From positions 1-13,470 of the forward strand of contig JAJJLU010000951.1 in the NCBI GenBank assembly GCA_023807065.1: a stretch of DNA of 13,470 bases. The letters are read 5' to 3'. Position 1 is the stretch's first letter. Each line of letters starts with the position of its first letter. This DNA is from Isotricha intestinalis. Lineage: Eukaryota > Ciliophora > Litostomatea > Vestibuliferida > Isotrichidae. Below are positions 6,742 to 13,470 of this stretch, piece by piece. A program made the position numbers and the translations under genes. The notes below the pieces were generated by a model that saw only the letters and a list, made by a program, of their open reading frames with translations, searched no databases and had not been told where the DNA came from.

Positions 6742-7941
6742 ATGTTGAAAGAATTATCAAGATCAATGACTCAAAGAAATAGAATTAAATCAACTAATAA
6801 ATCAATTATGAAAAACTCGAATAAAAATACAACAAGTAACACAATGAATAATTTATTAACAAGAGAAAGTTCAACTCAAAATACAAATAATACTCATGGT
6901 CAAATATATTATAATGACAAAATAAATAAATCAATAAATACTCCTTTAAAAAATTATTCTAATTCAAAAAATAAGCAAGTTGGGAAATTATTTAAAAGGA
7001 ATTATCCAAGAAAAGAAAATAAAAGTTTTAATTTAAATAATAAAAGTCAAAATTATTATATAATAAATGACAATTTCAAAAATTTAAGTGAAATTAATTC
7101 AAATTTCAATTCAAATATAATATCAAATGTAACTTCAAATATAAATTCAAATATATCAACAAATTTAAATAGTATTTATAATAGTAATAATACTCTTAAA
7201 AATATAAATAATGAAATGTCTCTTAAGAAAAAAAAAAGACCTCAAACTCCAAATTTAAAAAGTAATTTTTCATATTATCAAAGTTTTAAAAATGTAAAAA
7301 AAAATAATATGAAATCTTTCTTGAATTCAATCGATCAATCAATTCCAATAAATATAGATAAAAGTTATAATTATGAATTAGTAAATAATGAAATGAATAA
7401 TTTAGAAGAAATGATTAATTCAATTAAAAATAAAGGATTTGAGAAATATCAAAAAGAAATGAATGCAAAAATTCAAGAAAAAGAAAAATTAGAAAATTCA
7501 ATTCAAATATTAAAATCAAAAATAAATATGTATGAAAATGAAAAAAAATATATGATAAAAGATAATTCAAAAGAAAAAATAAAAATAAATAATTTAAAAA
7601 ATGTAAATAAAATATATAAAAATATAAATGAAGGAACTCAAAATTATCAAAAAGAAATTCCAATTTATAAACCAAAAATAGAAAAATTAAAAAATGAAAC
7701 AATAGAAATAAATACTTTAATTCAAAAAGAAAAAGTTGAAATTCAACTTTTAAAAGAAAATATTCAAAAATTAAATAAAATGATTTCTGATAAAAAAAAA
7801 GAAAAAGAAAATTTAAGACCTGCTTTAAATTTATTTAAAAAACATATTGATAATCTTAAATTAAAAATTAAAAACATTGATTTAGAAAAAACTGGTTTTA
7901 TGATAAATGTTTCTGACTTTGCTCAAAAAGGAAATTATTAG
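6742..7941 (+). CDS. Asn/Ser-rich protein with C-terminal coiled coil (399 aa)
   Basis: The frame runs from ATG 6742 to TAG 7939-7941 without interruption; family unknown. Residues 1-200 are basic, disordered and rich in Asn, Ser and Thr. They include eight degenerate tetrapeptides of the form S-N-x-x (about 120-151) and a basic motif KKKKRPQTP (162-170) that could be a nuclear localisation or microtubule-binding patch. Residues about 212-385 are a nearly continuous coiled coil (for example EKLENSIQILKSKINMYENE), broken near EIPIYKPK (305-312). The tail FMINVSDFAQKGNY is less charged and may be a short conserved end. A cytoskeletal structural protein is the reasonable guess. The F-box-like gene follows in the same direction after 98 bp. 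Confidence 0.78.
   Translation: MLKELSRSMTQRNRIKSTNKSIMKNSNKNTTSNTMNNLLTRESSTQNTNNTHGQIYYNDKINKSINTPLKNYSNSKNKQVGKLFKRNYPRKENKSFNLNNKSQNYYIINDNFKNLSEINSNFNSNIISNVTSNINSNISTNLNSIYNSNNTLKNINNEMSLKKKKRPQTPNLKSNFSYYQSFKNVKKNNMKSFLNSIDQSIPINIDKSYNYELVNNEMNNLEEMINSIKNKGFEKYQKEMNAKIQEKEKLENSIQILKSKINMYENEKKYMIKDNSKEKIKINNLKNVNKIYKNINEGTQNYQKEIPIYKPKIEKLKNETIEINTLIQKEKVEIQLLKENIQKLNKMISDKKKEKENLRPALNLFKKHIDNLKLKIKNIDLEKTGFMINVSDFAQKGNY
7099..7158 (+). repeat. 12-bp periodic repeat encoding S-N-x-x tetrapeptides
   Basis: TCAAAT recurs at 7099, 7111, 7123, 7135 and 7147, exactly 12 bp apart, and a diverged sixth unit begins near 7156-7159. It encodes Ser-Asn at residues 120, 124, 128, 132 and 136. The pattern then decays through T140-N141, S144 and S148. 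The strict period with variable last two codons suggests duplication followed by drift, keeping Ser-Asn. Confidence 0.85.
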
Positions 7942-8039
7942 ATTAATTTTATTAATTTTTTTTTTTAATTTAAAACAAAAATGAATAAAAATAATAAATA
8001 TATTTATTTTCAATTAAATAAAAACAATAAATTTAAATT

Positions 8040-9305
8040 ATGTTCAATTCAACAAAAAATTTTGATTTTATCAAAAAAAATAAAACTCATACTGATTTTT
8101 CTTCTATGAATTCTTTTATTTCAAATGGAAGAAATAATACAGTTCAATTAGATATGGATAATATCAGAAATTTTAAAAATTTAATAAAAAGAGAAAACTT
8201 AAAAAAATTAAATAAATATAAAGAAGATTTAGATAAAAAAATAGAATTATTAAAAGATAAATTATATAGAAAAGATAATAATAAAATAATAAAAGAAGAA
8301 AATGAAAATATTGAAAATAATAAAATTACAATAATTAATTATAAAAAATTTATAGAAACATATATATTAAATAGAAATATTTTTTTAAGAATTACAAATT
8401 TTTTAGATACAAATGATTTATATAGATTATTTACTTTAAACAATGAAATTCATCAAGGAATCATTTTAAATTTAACAGAAATTTCAAAAGAAAAAATAAT
8501 ACCAAATTACATAATCAAATACAATAATGATATTTTATTTAAAGAAAGTAAATTTTTTTTAAATTTCAAAAAATACAAAAAAAACAAAAAAATGAATTTA
8601 AGAATAATATTTACAATAAAATCTAAAATAACAGAAAATAATAAAGACATAATAAATAATTCATATCAAATATCATTTAAAAATAAAACAAAACAAAATT
8701 CAGGAGAAATAATAAAAACAATATCATCATATACATTTGATATAATAGACAAAAATAAAAAAAAAAATTTTTGGATATTTAAAGAATATACTTCTTTTTA
8801 TTTTGATGAATTAGATAGAGCGTATTATGGAAATATATTAGAATTTTACCCTGGAGATTATATCAATTTAAGTTTAACAATTTTTTCTGAAATTGGATTA
8901 ATTGATTTTGAAAGTTTTAATTGGATTAAATTAAAAGAATATTATGATAAAAATCGAAATTGTGAAATTGAAAATTTAAAAAATTCATGGAGTTCAATTA
9001 ATCAAATTGAAAATTCTGATATTGTTATTCAAAATATTAAAAATATTTTCATTGATAATTTCCAAGTTGATAAAATCTTCTTTGATGATGTTGGTTATTA
9101 TATTTTTAAAATTATTTTAAAAGCTATTAAAACTGGAAATTCAAATGGAAAAGATAATAATATTGGAATTTTAATTAATATTTTTGATGAAGGAAAAAAT
9201 GTAGAAAATGAAGTCAAAAAAAATGGGTTAATTTTTGATGAAAAAAATGAAATAAATATAAATATTGGTGATTATATTACTTTTTATATATCTCAAAATA
9301 AATAA
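8040..9305 (+). CDS. F-box-like protein with coiled-coil N-terminus and beta-rich C-terminal region (421 aa)
   Basis: The frame is open from ATG 8040 to TAA 9303-9305. Residues 40-95 form a charged coiled coil. Residues about 107-142 (YILNRNIFLRITNFLDTNDL, then YRLFTLNNEIHQG) fit the F-box pattern: hydrophobic helix, I-x-x-F-L-D-x-x-D-L and a following hydrophobic/Asn helix. Such a motif would bind Skp1 in an SCF ubiquitin ligase. From about 180 on the protein is beta-strand rich, with a conserved-looking block (YYGNILEFYPGDYINLSLTI, about 263-282). It ends on strands NINIGDYITFYISQNK. The C-terminal region would be the substrate-binding part but resembles no WD40, LRR or Kelch fold I can name. 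No ATG upstream is in frame: the ATG at 7981 reads another frame and closes after about 44 codons. The F-box call is moderate. Confidence 0.72.
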   Translation: MFNSTKNFDFIKKNKTHTDFSSMNSFISNGRNNTVQLDMDNIRNFKNLIKRENLKKLNKYKEDLDKKIELLKDKLYRKDNNKIIKEENENIENNKITIINYKKFIETYILNRNIFLRITNFLDTNDLYRLFTLNNEIHQGIILNLTEISKEKIIPNYIIKYNNDILFKESKFFLNFKKYKKNKKMNLRIIFTIKSKITENNKDIINNSYQISFKNKTKQNSGEIIKTISSYTFDIIDKNKKKNFWIFKEYTSFYFDELDRAYYGNILEFYPGDYINLSLTIFSEIGLIDFESFNWIKLKEYYDKNRNCEIENLKNSWSSINQIENSDIVIQNIKNIFIDNFQVDKIFFDDVGYYIFKIILKAIKTGNSNGKDNNIGILINIFDEGKNVENEVKKNGLIFDEKNEININIGDYITFYISQNK

Positions 9306-9347
9306 TATTTTTTTATTTATACTACTTTTAATATTTTGATAAATAAA

Positions 9348-9518
9348 ATGGAAAATAATATTAATAATATTACTCAAGAAAACTTTGAAATATTTTTATA
9401 AATAAAATAATTGATGAAAAAAAGAAAAAAAATTAAATTAAATGAAACTAATAATATAATATTATTATTGAAGTTAATGATTGAAATTATATCTCCTCCT
9501 TATTTAGGAGAAATATGA
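9348..9518 (+). pseudogene. Possible small relic or sequencing-damaged gene
   Basis: Between the F-box-like gene and PP2A an ATG in the local start context (AAATAAAATGG) opens MENNINNITQENFEIF and stops after 17 codons. Two one-base homopolymer changes, at the T5 run 9393-9397 and the A8 run 9425-9432, would join it to IINKIIDEKKKK-like and then KLNETNNIILLLKLMIEII pieces. This gives about 56 residues ending SPPYLGEI before TGA 9516-9518. The last part forms a small DNA hairpin (9492-9497 with 9506-9511). It could be a chance reading in A-rich DNA, a dead gene, or a real small gene with assembly errors. Confidence 0.22.
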
Positions 9519-9774
9519 ATTCAAATTTAAAAAATATTTTTTTTAAAAATATATATTTTTTTTCATAATTATAAATTATATATGAAGTAAAAAAAGAAAT
9601 ATAAAAAAAATTTTAAAAATTTCAAATCACATATTAATAAACGTTATTAAAACATTTAATCCAAAAAGAGAAATGAATAAATCCAAGATAAAGAACTCAA
9701 AAAATAATTAAATATAAAAAACTTCAAAATACTCCCAAAAATAATAAAAAAATAAACAAAATATAAAATCTGAT
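9519..9774. other. Intergenic spacer downstream of PP2A, no gene seen
   Basis: About 256 bp of almost pure A/T, T-rich at 9530-9560 and A-rich after 9580, lie past the PP2A stop. It should contain the 3' UTR of the minus-strand PP2A gene. No RNA gene or conserved element is recognisable. Confidence 0.5.
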
Positions 9775-10704
9775 TCAAAGAAAATAATCAGGAGTTCTCT
9801 TATCACTTTCCTTATTACTATCATTTCCTTGATTAGGACTAGGATCAAATTGTAAAAGAGTTTGTCTTCTATTTTCATCTACTTCCATAATAGCAGCTTG
9901 ATTCCCACATCGATAGCAATAATTAGGAGCAGAGAAGATAGTAATTACATGTTTATTGTGACAATAATTATATCCATTCATCATTAATTGATGAGCTCTA
10001 CTAATCAAACCTAATTTATTAGTATGTTCAAATTGCTCACTAATATCATGTCCAAATATATAACCCGCTCCTCGAGGACTCATACCCCATCCAAAACGAT
10101 CTTCAGGATCACTCCATAATAAATCAGTAAAGGGACCTTCTTGTGGAATTTCAGTAAAACGACTTAATTGATTTATATTATCTAGTGTTTCAATTGAAGG
10201 ACTTAAACCACCATGAAGACAGAAAATATTATTATCAACAACAGCACTTAATGGTAAATAATCGAATAAATCAGTGAAAGTTTTCCATACATTTGAATTA
10301 CCATATTTACGCATACATTCATCGTAAAAACCATACACTTGTGTTATTTGACGAGATTCATGATTACCTCTAGTCAAAACAACTCTTTGAGGAAAACGGA
10401 CCTTGAGGCATAGAAGGAGAGATACTGATTCTATAGAATAATATCCTCTATCTACGTAGTCACCCATGAATAAGTAGTTCGTGTCTGGTGAGGAACCTCC
10501 TATTTTAAATAACTCCATTAAATCAAAGTATTGACCATGAATATCTCCACATATTGTCACTGGAGTTTTTACTTGAACTACGTTTGGCTCTTTTTTTAAT
10601 ATTTCTTTAGCCTTCTCACATAATATTTTCACTTGCGATTCTTTTAATAATTTACATTGCTTTAATGTCTCAATCCATGTCTCTAGGTCTTTTTCTTTTG
10701 ACAT
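9775..10704 (-). CDS. PPP2CA: Serine/threonine protein phosphatase 2A catalytic subunit (PP2Ac)
   Basis: At 309 residues this is the same length as the animal PP2A catalytic subunit. The metal and phosphate ligands are all visible: GDIHGQ (D54, H56), GDYVDRG (D82, R86), RGNHES (R112, N114, H115), LHGG (H164), SPRGAG (R211) and SRAH (H238). [11 protein letters not shown] and the C-terminal TPDYFL (T304, Y307, L309) assign it to PP2A rather than PP4 or PP6. In the family the terminal Leu is carboxymethylated and controls B-subunit binding. It dephosphorylates Ser/Thr in the A-B-C holoenzyme, in cytosol and nucleus. Odd points: Thr111 replaces the Leu/Ile usually before RGNHE, and there is a slightly longer linker before TPDYFL. 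It ends on TGA. Codons are visibly more GC-rich than its neighbours, as in a highly expressed conserved gene. It is divergent from the RING-CH gene. Confidence 0.97.
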   Translation of the reverse strand: MSKEKDLETWIETLKQCKLLKESQVKILCEKAKEILKKEPNVVQVKTPVTICGDIHGQYFDLMELFKIGGSSPDTNYLFMGDYVDRGYYSIESVSLLLCLKVRFPQRVVLTRGNHESRQITQVYGFYDECMRKYGNSNVWKTFTDLFDYLPLSAVVDNNIFCLHGGLSPSIETLDNINQLSRFTEIPQEGPFTDLLWSDPEDRFGWGMSPRGAGYIFGHDISEQFEHTNKLGLISRAHQLMMNGYNYCHNKHVITIFSAPNYCYRCGNQAAIMEVDENRRQTLLQFDPSPNQGNDSNKESDKRTPDYFL

Positions 10705-10787
10705 TTTTATTATATTTTAGTTTTTTTTTAGTAAATTTTTTTTTAAAGATTTTTTTTTTTATGATTTTTTTTAAATTATTAAATAAA
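10705..10787. promoter_or_regulatory. 83-bp bidirectional promoter region
   Basis: The starts of PP2A (10704, minus) and the RING-CH/FHA gene (10788, plus) are only 83 bp apart, so both promoters and both 5' UTRs share this T-rich stretch. An in-frame ATG at 10761 would add nine residues (MIFFKLLNK) to the plus-strand gene and shrink the spacer to 56 bp. I prefer 10788, whose context AAATAAAATG matches the ATG contexts of neighbouring genes. Confidence 0.6.
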
Positions 10788-12427
10788 ATGAGTCAATTAG
10801 GAAATATTAAATTAAAAGGGAAAATTTGGAAAAAGGAAATTTATGATTTAATTGATTTTGACAATATCAATTTTTACCTAATAAATATTCCAATTTCAGA
10901 AAGTGGAATGATATATCGTATAGAAAATCAAATATTTTATTCACAAAAAATAAACAAAATTTTTAAACCTTTTCAACTTTTTCAAATATTAAAAACAGAA
11001 AAAGAATATATAATCTTAACAGAAAAAACAGAAGGAAACTTAAAGAAAATTCCAAAAGAAAATTTGGCATATTTAATATATAAAGGTATATCATTGAAAA
11101 AATATAATGAAAATAATAAGAACAAAAAAAAAAATTGGTATAAATTAAATGAAGGTGAAATATTTAAATTAGGAAGAGTATATATAAAAGTACATAAAAT
11201 AAAATCAGAAGATAATAAATATATAAATAATATAGATAAAACATATGATGGATTATCATATTCACTTTCAAGAAATGAAAGTGTTGGTTCAATATTAGAA
11301 GCAAATAGTCAAATATTAAGAATATCAAAGAATAATAAATTTAAAAAAATAAATGTTTTCAAAAGAGATAATTCAATTCAAAATTTAATTTTACCTAGAA
11401 TAAGTTTACAAAATTATACAAGTGAAAAAAATGAGAAAGTATTAGATAATAGTTCAATGAAAAGCAATAATAATAATAATTTATGTAGAATATGTTATTC
11501 AAATTTAAATACATATGAAAATCCATTAATTTGTCCTTGTAAATGCTCAGGTTCACTGGCTTATATTCATTATAAATGTTTAAAAAATTGGCTTCATTCA
11601 AAAATAGAAAACAAAAATAATGAAACAACGATAACATATAATTTAAAAAATTATTATTGTGAATTATGTAAAGAAAATTATCCAGATTACATAAAATATA
11701 ATAATAGATTATATAATTTAATTTTATATGAACCTAAATTTAATCATTATATAATAATAGAAACTGTAAGAGATGATAAATTTAAAACAAGGTTTTTCCA
11801 TGTTATAAATTTTGATGATAAAAAAACAATTTCTTTAGGAAGAGCAAGCGAATGTGAATTATCAATTCCAGAATTATCAATAAGTAGAAATCATTGTTTT
11901 ATTCATAAAATTGGTTTTAGTTTATATTTAGAAGATAATTATTCTAAATTTGGAACTTTAGTTTTAATTCAAAATCCTAAAATTAAATTAATTAAAGGTT
12001 TACCTTTAAAAATGCAAATTGGAAAAACTTTTATTAGCTTAAAATTACAAGTTAAAACTTCTTTTTTTTCTTGTTGTGATGGAGAAGATATTGATTATCT
12101 TAATTGTTATCAAAGACAAAATTCTAAATTTTTAGATGTTTATAAAGGCGCTTCTATTAAAGAAAATAAAGATAATGAAAATGAAAAAAGTGAAAATGAA
12201 ATTGAAATTAAAAAAATTAAAATTATTAAAGAAGTTGGAAAAGAAAATAAATCATCTTCTTTACCAATGTTAAATTTAGATAATCCAAATATAAGAAGTC
12301 AAGTTACTAATAATACTACAAATCTGATAAGAATTAGTTCAAATGTTAATAATAATTCTACTTTATTTGGAACTATAAATATAGAAAATAATTATCAATC
12401 CAGAAATAGAATTAATCATGAGAATTC

Positions 12428-12463
<36 letters not shown>

Positions 12464-12572
12464 TAATAACAATGATAATCAATTTAATAGAATTAATGAA
12501 AGAAATGATGAAATTATATTTAATAATAATAATAATATTATTGCAGAAGCAACAAATAGTTTTGCAAGTTAA
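10788..12572 (+). CDS. RING-CH zinc finger and FHA domain protein (putative E3 ubiquitin ligase, 594 aa)
   Basis: Residues 1-140 form a region with the motif LNEGEIFKLGRVYIKV (120-135). Residues 233-294 are a RING-CH (C4HC3) finger: C233-x2-C236, C251-x-C253, H261-x2-C264, C291-x2-C294, with the typical PCKCSGS and CLKNWL. Residues about 340-420 are an FHA domain: G351-R352, S366-R367-x-H369 and the loop N384-YSKFGT. RING-CH fingers bind E2 enzymes and transfer ubiquitin; FHA domains bind phospho-Thr. No transmembrane helices are present, unlike MARCH ligases, so it is probably soluble. The C-terminus (from about 455) is acidic then Asn-rich, with 11 consecutive Asn at 548-558. To my knowledge this architecture is common among ciliates. 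Upstream extension of the frame to 10665 overlaps PP2A on the opposite strand and is hydrophobic antisense, so it was excluded. Confidence 0.88.
12429..12461 (+). repeat. (AAT)11 microsatellite encoding poly-Asn
   Basis: Eleven perfect AAT units encode Asn548-Asn558 in the disordered tail of the RING-CH/FHA protein. The run flanks further imperfect AAT/GAT codons up to about 12480. It is probably length-variable between copies of the chromosome. Confidence 0.9.
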
Positions 12573-12719
12573 AAAACTTATATTTATATATATAAAATAT
12601 TTTTCTAAGTATTTAATACCCTTCTTTTATATATTAAAAAACAAAATATAAAACCAAAAAAAAAATAAATATATAAATAATAATAAACCATCTAAAATTA
12701 GAAATAAATTTTAAAAAAA
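12573..12719. other. Short convergent spacer
   Basis: These 147 bp of A-rich sequence separate the TAA of the RING-CH/FHA gene from the TAA of the minus-strand gene at 12720. It must carry both 3' UTRs. No hairpin terminator or polyadenylation hexamer can be singled out in this composition. Confidence 0.5.
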
Positions 12720-13470
12720 TTATTTAATCTCAGGTAACTTTTCACTTTCCTTAACCGAATGTTTATTTTTAAAATTATTTCCTTTATTAAACTCAAAAGA
12801 TTTATTAATCATATAATATCCTTGATTTTGGGGTAAAGGTTGATTGCAAGAAGCACATTTTTCAGTATTTCTCATAAAATTTTTTTTAGTCATTAAAGGA
12901 GCTTCATCCATTTGTAAATCAATTAAAGTATCAACCAAAGTTCTACTAATTTTATTTTCTAAATTATCAATTTTTCTACTAATATATAAATTATTTTTAC
13001 TCATATCACTCTTATCAATTTTTCTACTCATTTCATTTCCTAATTTATGATTAATTTTTTGTCCAAATTCAACTAAACCAAATTTATCAACTTTATCTCT
13101 TAATTGTTCTTCAATTTTACTTATTGAATTTCTTAAATCTGATTTAAATTCTTCTAAAATTCTTTGTGATTCATTTTTTAAATCTCTTTTTACAATAGTT
13201 AATATTTCCTTATTCATATTATCAACTTTACTTTTTAATTCACTAAAATTATTTTGTAATTCTGCAATTTTTTGTCCTAAGAAACTAATATTATCTCTAA
13301 AAGAACCTTGTAATTTAGGTTGTCCTTCTTTATCATCTGAAGTTTCTCCTTCTAATAATTTACTTAATTGATCTAAATCAAATCTTAATTTTCTACTTCT
13401 TTCTTCTGAATCATTTACTCTTTTAATTAATCCTGTTAAATCATCTTGAACTTTTTTACTTAATAAATTA
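12720..13470 (-). CDS. Coiled-coil protein with a CASC motif, C-terminal part only (possibly DUF4795/QRICH2-like)
   Basis: The frame is open from the right edge of the window (249 residues visible) to TAA 12722-12720, so the N-terminus is missing. The internal Met at 13217 is not the start. Residues 1-165 of the visible part are long heptad-rich coiled coil. They include two related segments with a K-(I/V)-D-K pattern (LRDKVDKFGLVEFGQKIN and SRKIDKSDMSKNNLYISRKI), then LIDLQMDEAPLMTKK. A single Cys pair, CASC (205-208), follows in KCASCNQPLPQ, and the tail is basic. A coiled coil with K-x-D spacing followed by a C-x-S-C pair recalls the DUF4795 region of the sperm-flagellum protein QRICH2. 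That would suggest a ciliary role, but I hold it as a hypothesis. Codon use here is less extreme than in the Asn-rich genes, as expected for a conserved protein. Confidence 0.75.
   Translation of the reverse strand, partial: NLLSKKVQDDLTGLIKRVNDSEERSRKLRFDLDQLSKLLEGETSDDKEGQPKLQGSFRDNISFLGQKIAELQNNFSELKSKVDNMNKEILTIVKRDLKNESQRILEEFKSDLRNSISKIEEQLRDKVDKFGLVEFGQKINHKLGNEMSRKIDKSDMSKNNLYISRKIDNLENKISRTLVDTLIDLQMDEAPLMTKKNFMRNTEKCASCNQPLPQNQGYYMINKSFEFNKGNNFKNKHSVKESEKLPEIK

Noticed and set aside
9492..9511. TCTCCT/AGGAGA hairpin as a terminator or structured RNA
   Set aside because: The stem is 6 bp with an 8-nt loop and weak flanking pairs. Eukaryotic termination does not use such hairpins, and it coincides with the possible relic coding piece.
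10665..10787. Upstream extension of the RING-CH/FHA frame with a very hydrophobic 41-residue N-terminus resembling a membrane anchor
   Set aside because: It is the antisense of the PP2A start plus a T-rich spacer, so the Phe/Leu run comes from T-rich DNA. The frame then would overlap PP2A. ATG 10788 is the better start.
475..12572. Tetrahymena-type code in which TAA and TAG encode Gln
   Set aside because: Reading past the TAG of the SelW gene runs through the SECIS. Conserved PP2A and RING-CH/FHA sequence contains no internal TAA or TAG, and all Gln there are CAA or CAG.
1..13470. tRNA, rRNA, CRISPR array, transposase or integrase genes
   Set aside because: I looked on both strands for the conserved GGTTCGA arm, long GC-rich RNA genes, regularly spaced repeats and DDE or reverse transcriptase motifs, and found none.

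Overview
Organism. The window looks like the left end of a gene-dense protist chromosome, most likely a ciliate macronuclear one. It opens on a C-rich telomere of heptamers (CCCCAAT), and the first gene starts only about 450 bases in. The DNA is extremely AT-rich and the proteins are rich in Asn and Lys. Almost all coding regions are uninterrupted; the single intron I can argue for is 25-33 nt. TAA, TAG and TGA all end genes here. The PP2A gene ends on TGA exactly after the family's invariant C-terminus, and TGA is also read as selenocysteine in the first gene. TAA/TAG=Gln ciliates such as Tetrahymena and Paramecium are therefore excluded. A standard-code ciliate, for example a litostome such as a rumen entodiniomorph, fits best, but that placement is inference.

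Layout. 1-27 telomere; 28-474 subtelomeric flank with a short TAAT repeat and a pyrimidine tract; 475-822 (+) a SelW/Rdx-family selenoprotein with an in-frame TGA, followed at about 877-957 by a convincing SECIS hairpin. Then come three minus-strand genes in a row: 1313-2311 (Asn-rich, unknown), 2384-2887 (N-terminus MGNCC, predicted lipidated) and 3026-4128 (coiled coil, with a tiny intron and an apparent one-base homopolymer frameshift). A 255-base divergent spacer leads to three plus-strand genes: 4384-5802 (helical, unknown), 6742-7941 (Asn-rich plus coiled coil, with a 12-bp repeat) and 8040-9305 (F-box-like). The 5803-6741 gap may hold a decayed minus-strand gene, and 9348-9518 may be a small relic or sequencing-damaged gene.

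The right third holds PP2A catalytic subunit (9775-10704, minus). Across an 83-bp spacer it stands head to head with a RING-CH + FHA protein (10788-12572, plus). A coiled-coil protein with a CASC motif (12720-13470, minus) runs off the right edge.

How they work together. I see no operon-like pathway. PP2A removes phosphates from Ser/Thr, while the FHA domain next door reads phospho-Thr and is joined to a ubiquitin-ligase-type RING-CH. This is suggestive, but only adjacency links them. The strongest results are the selenoprotein with its SECIS, the heptameric telomere, and the repaired reading of the 3026-4128 gene. I did not find a clearly new multi-gene system.
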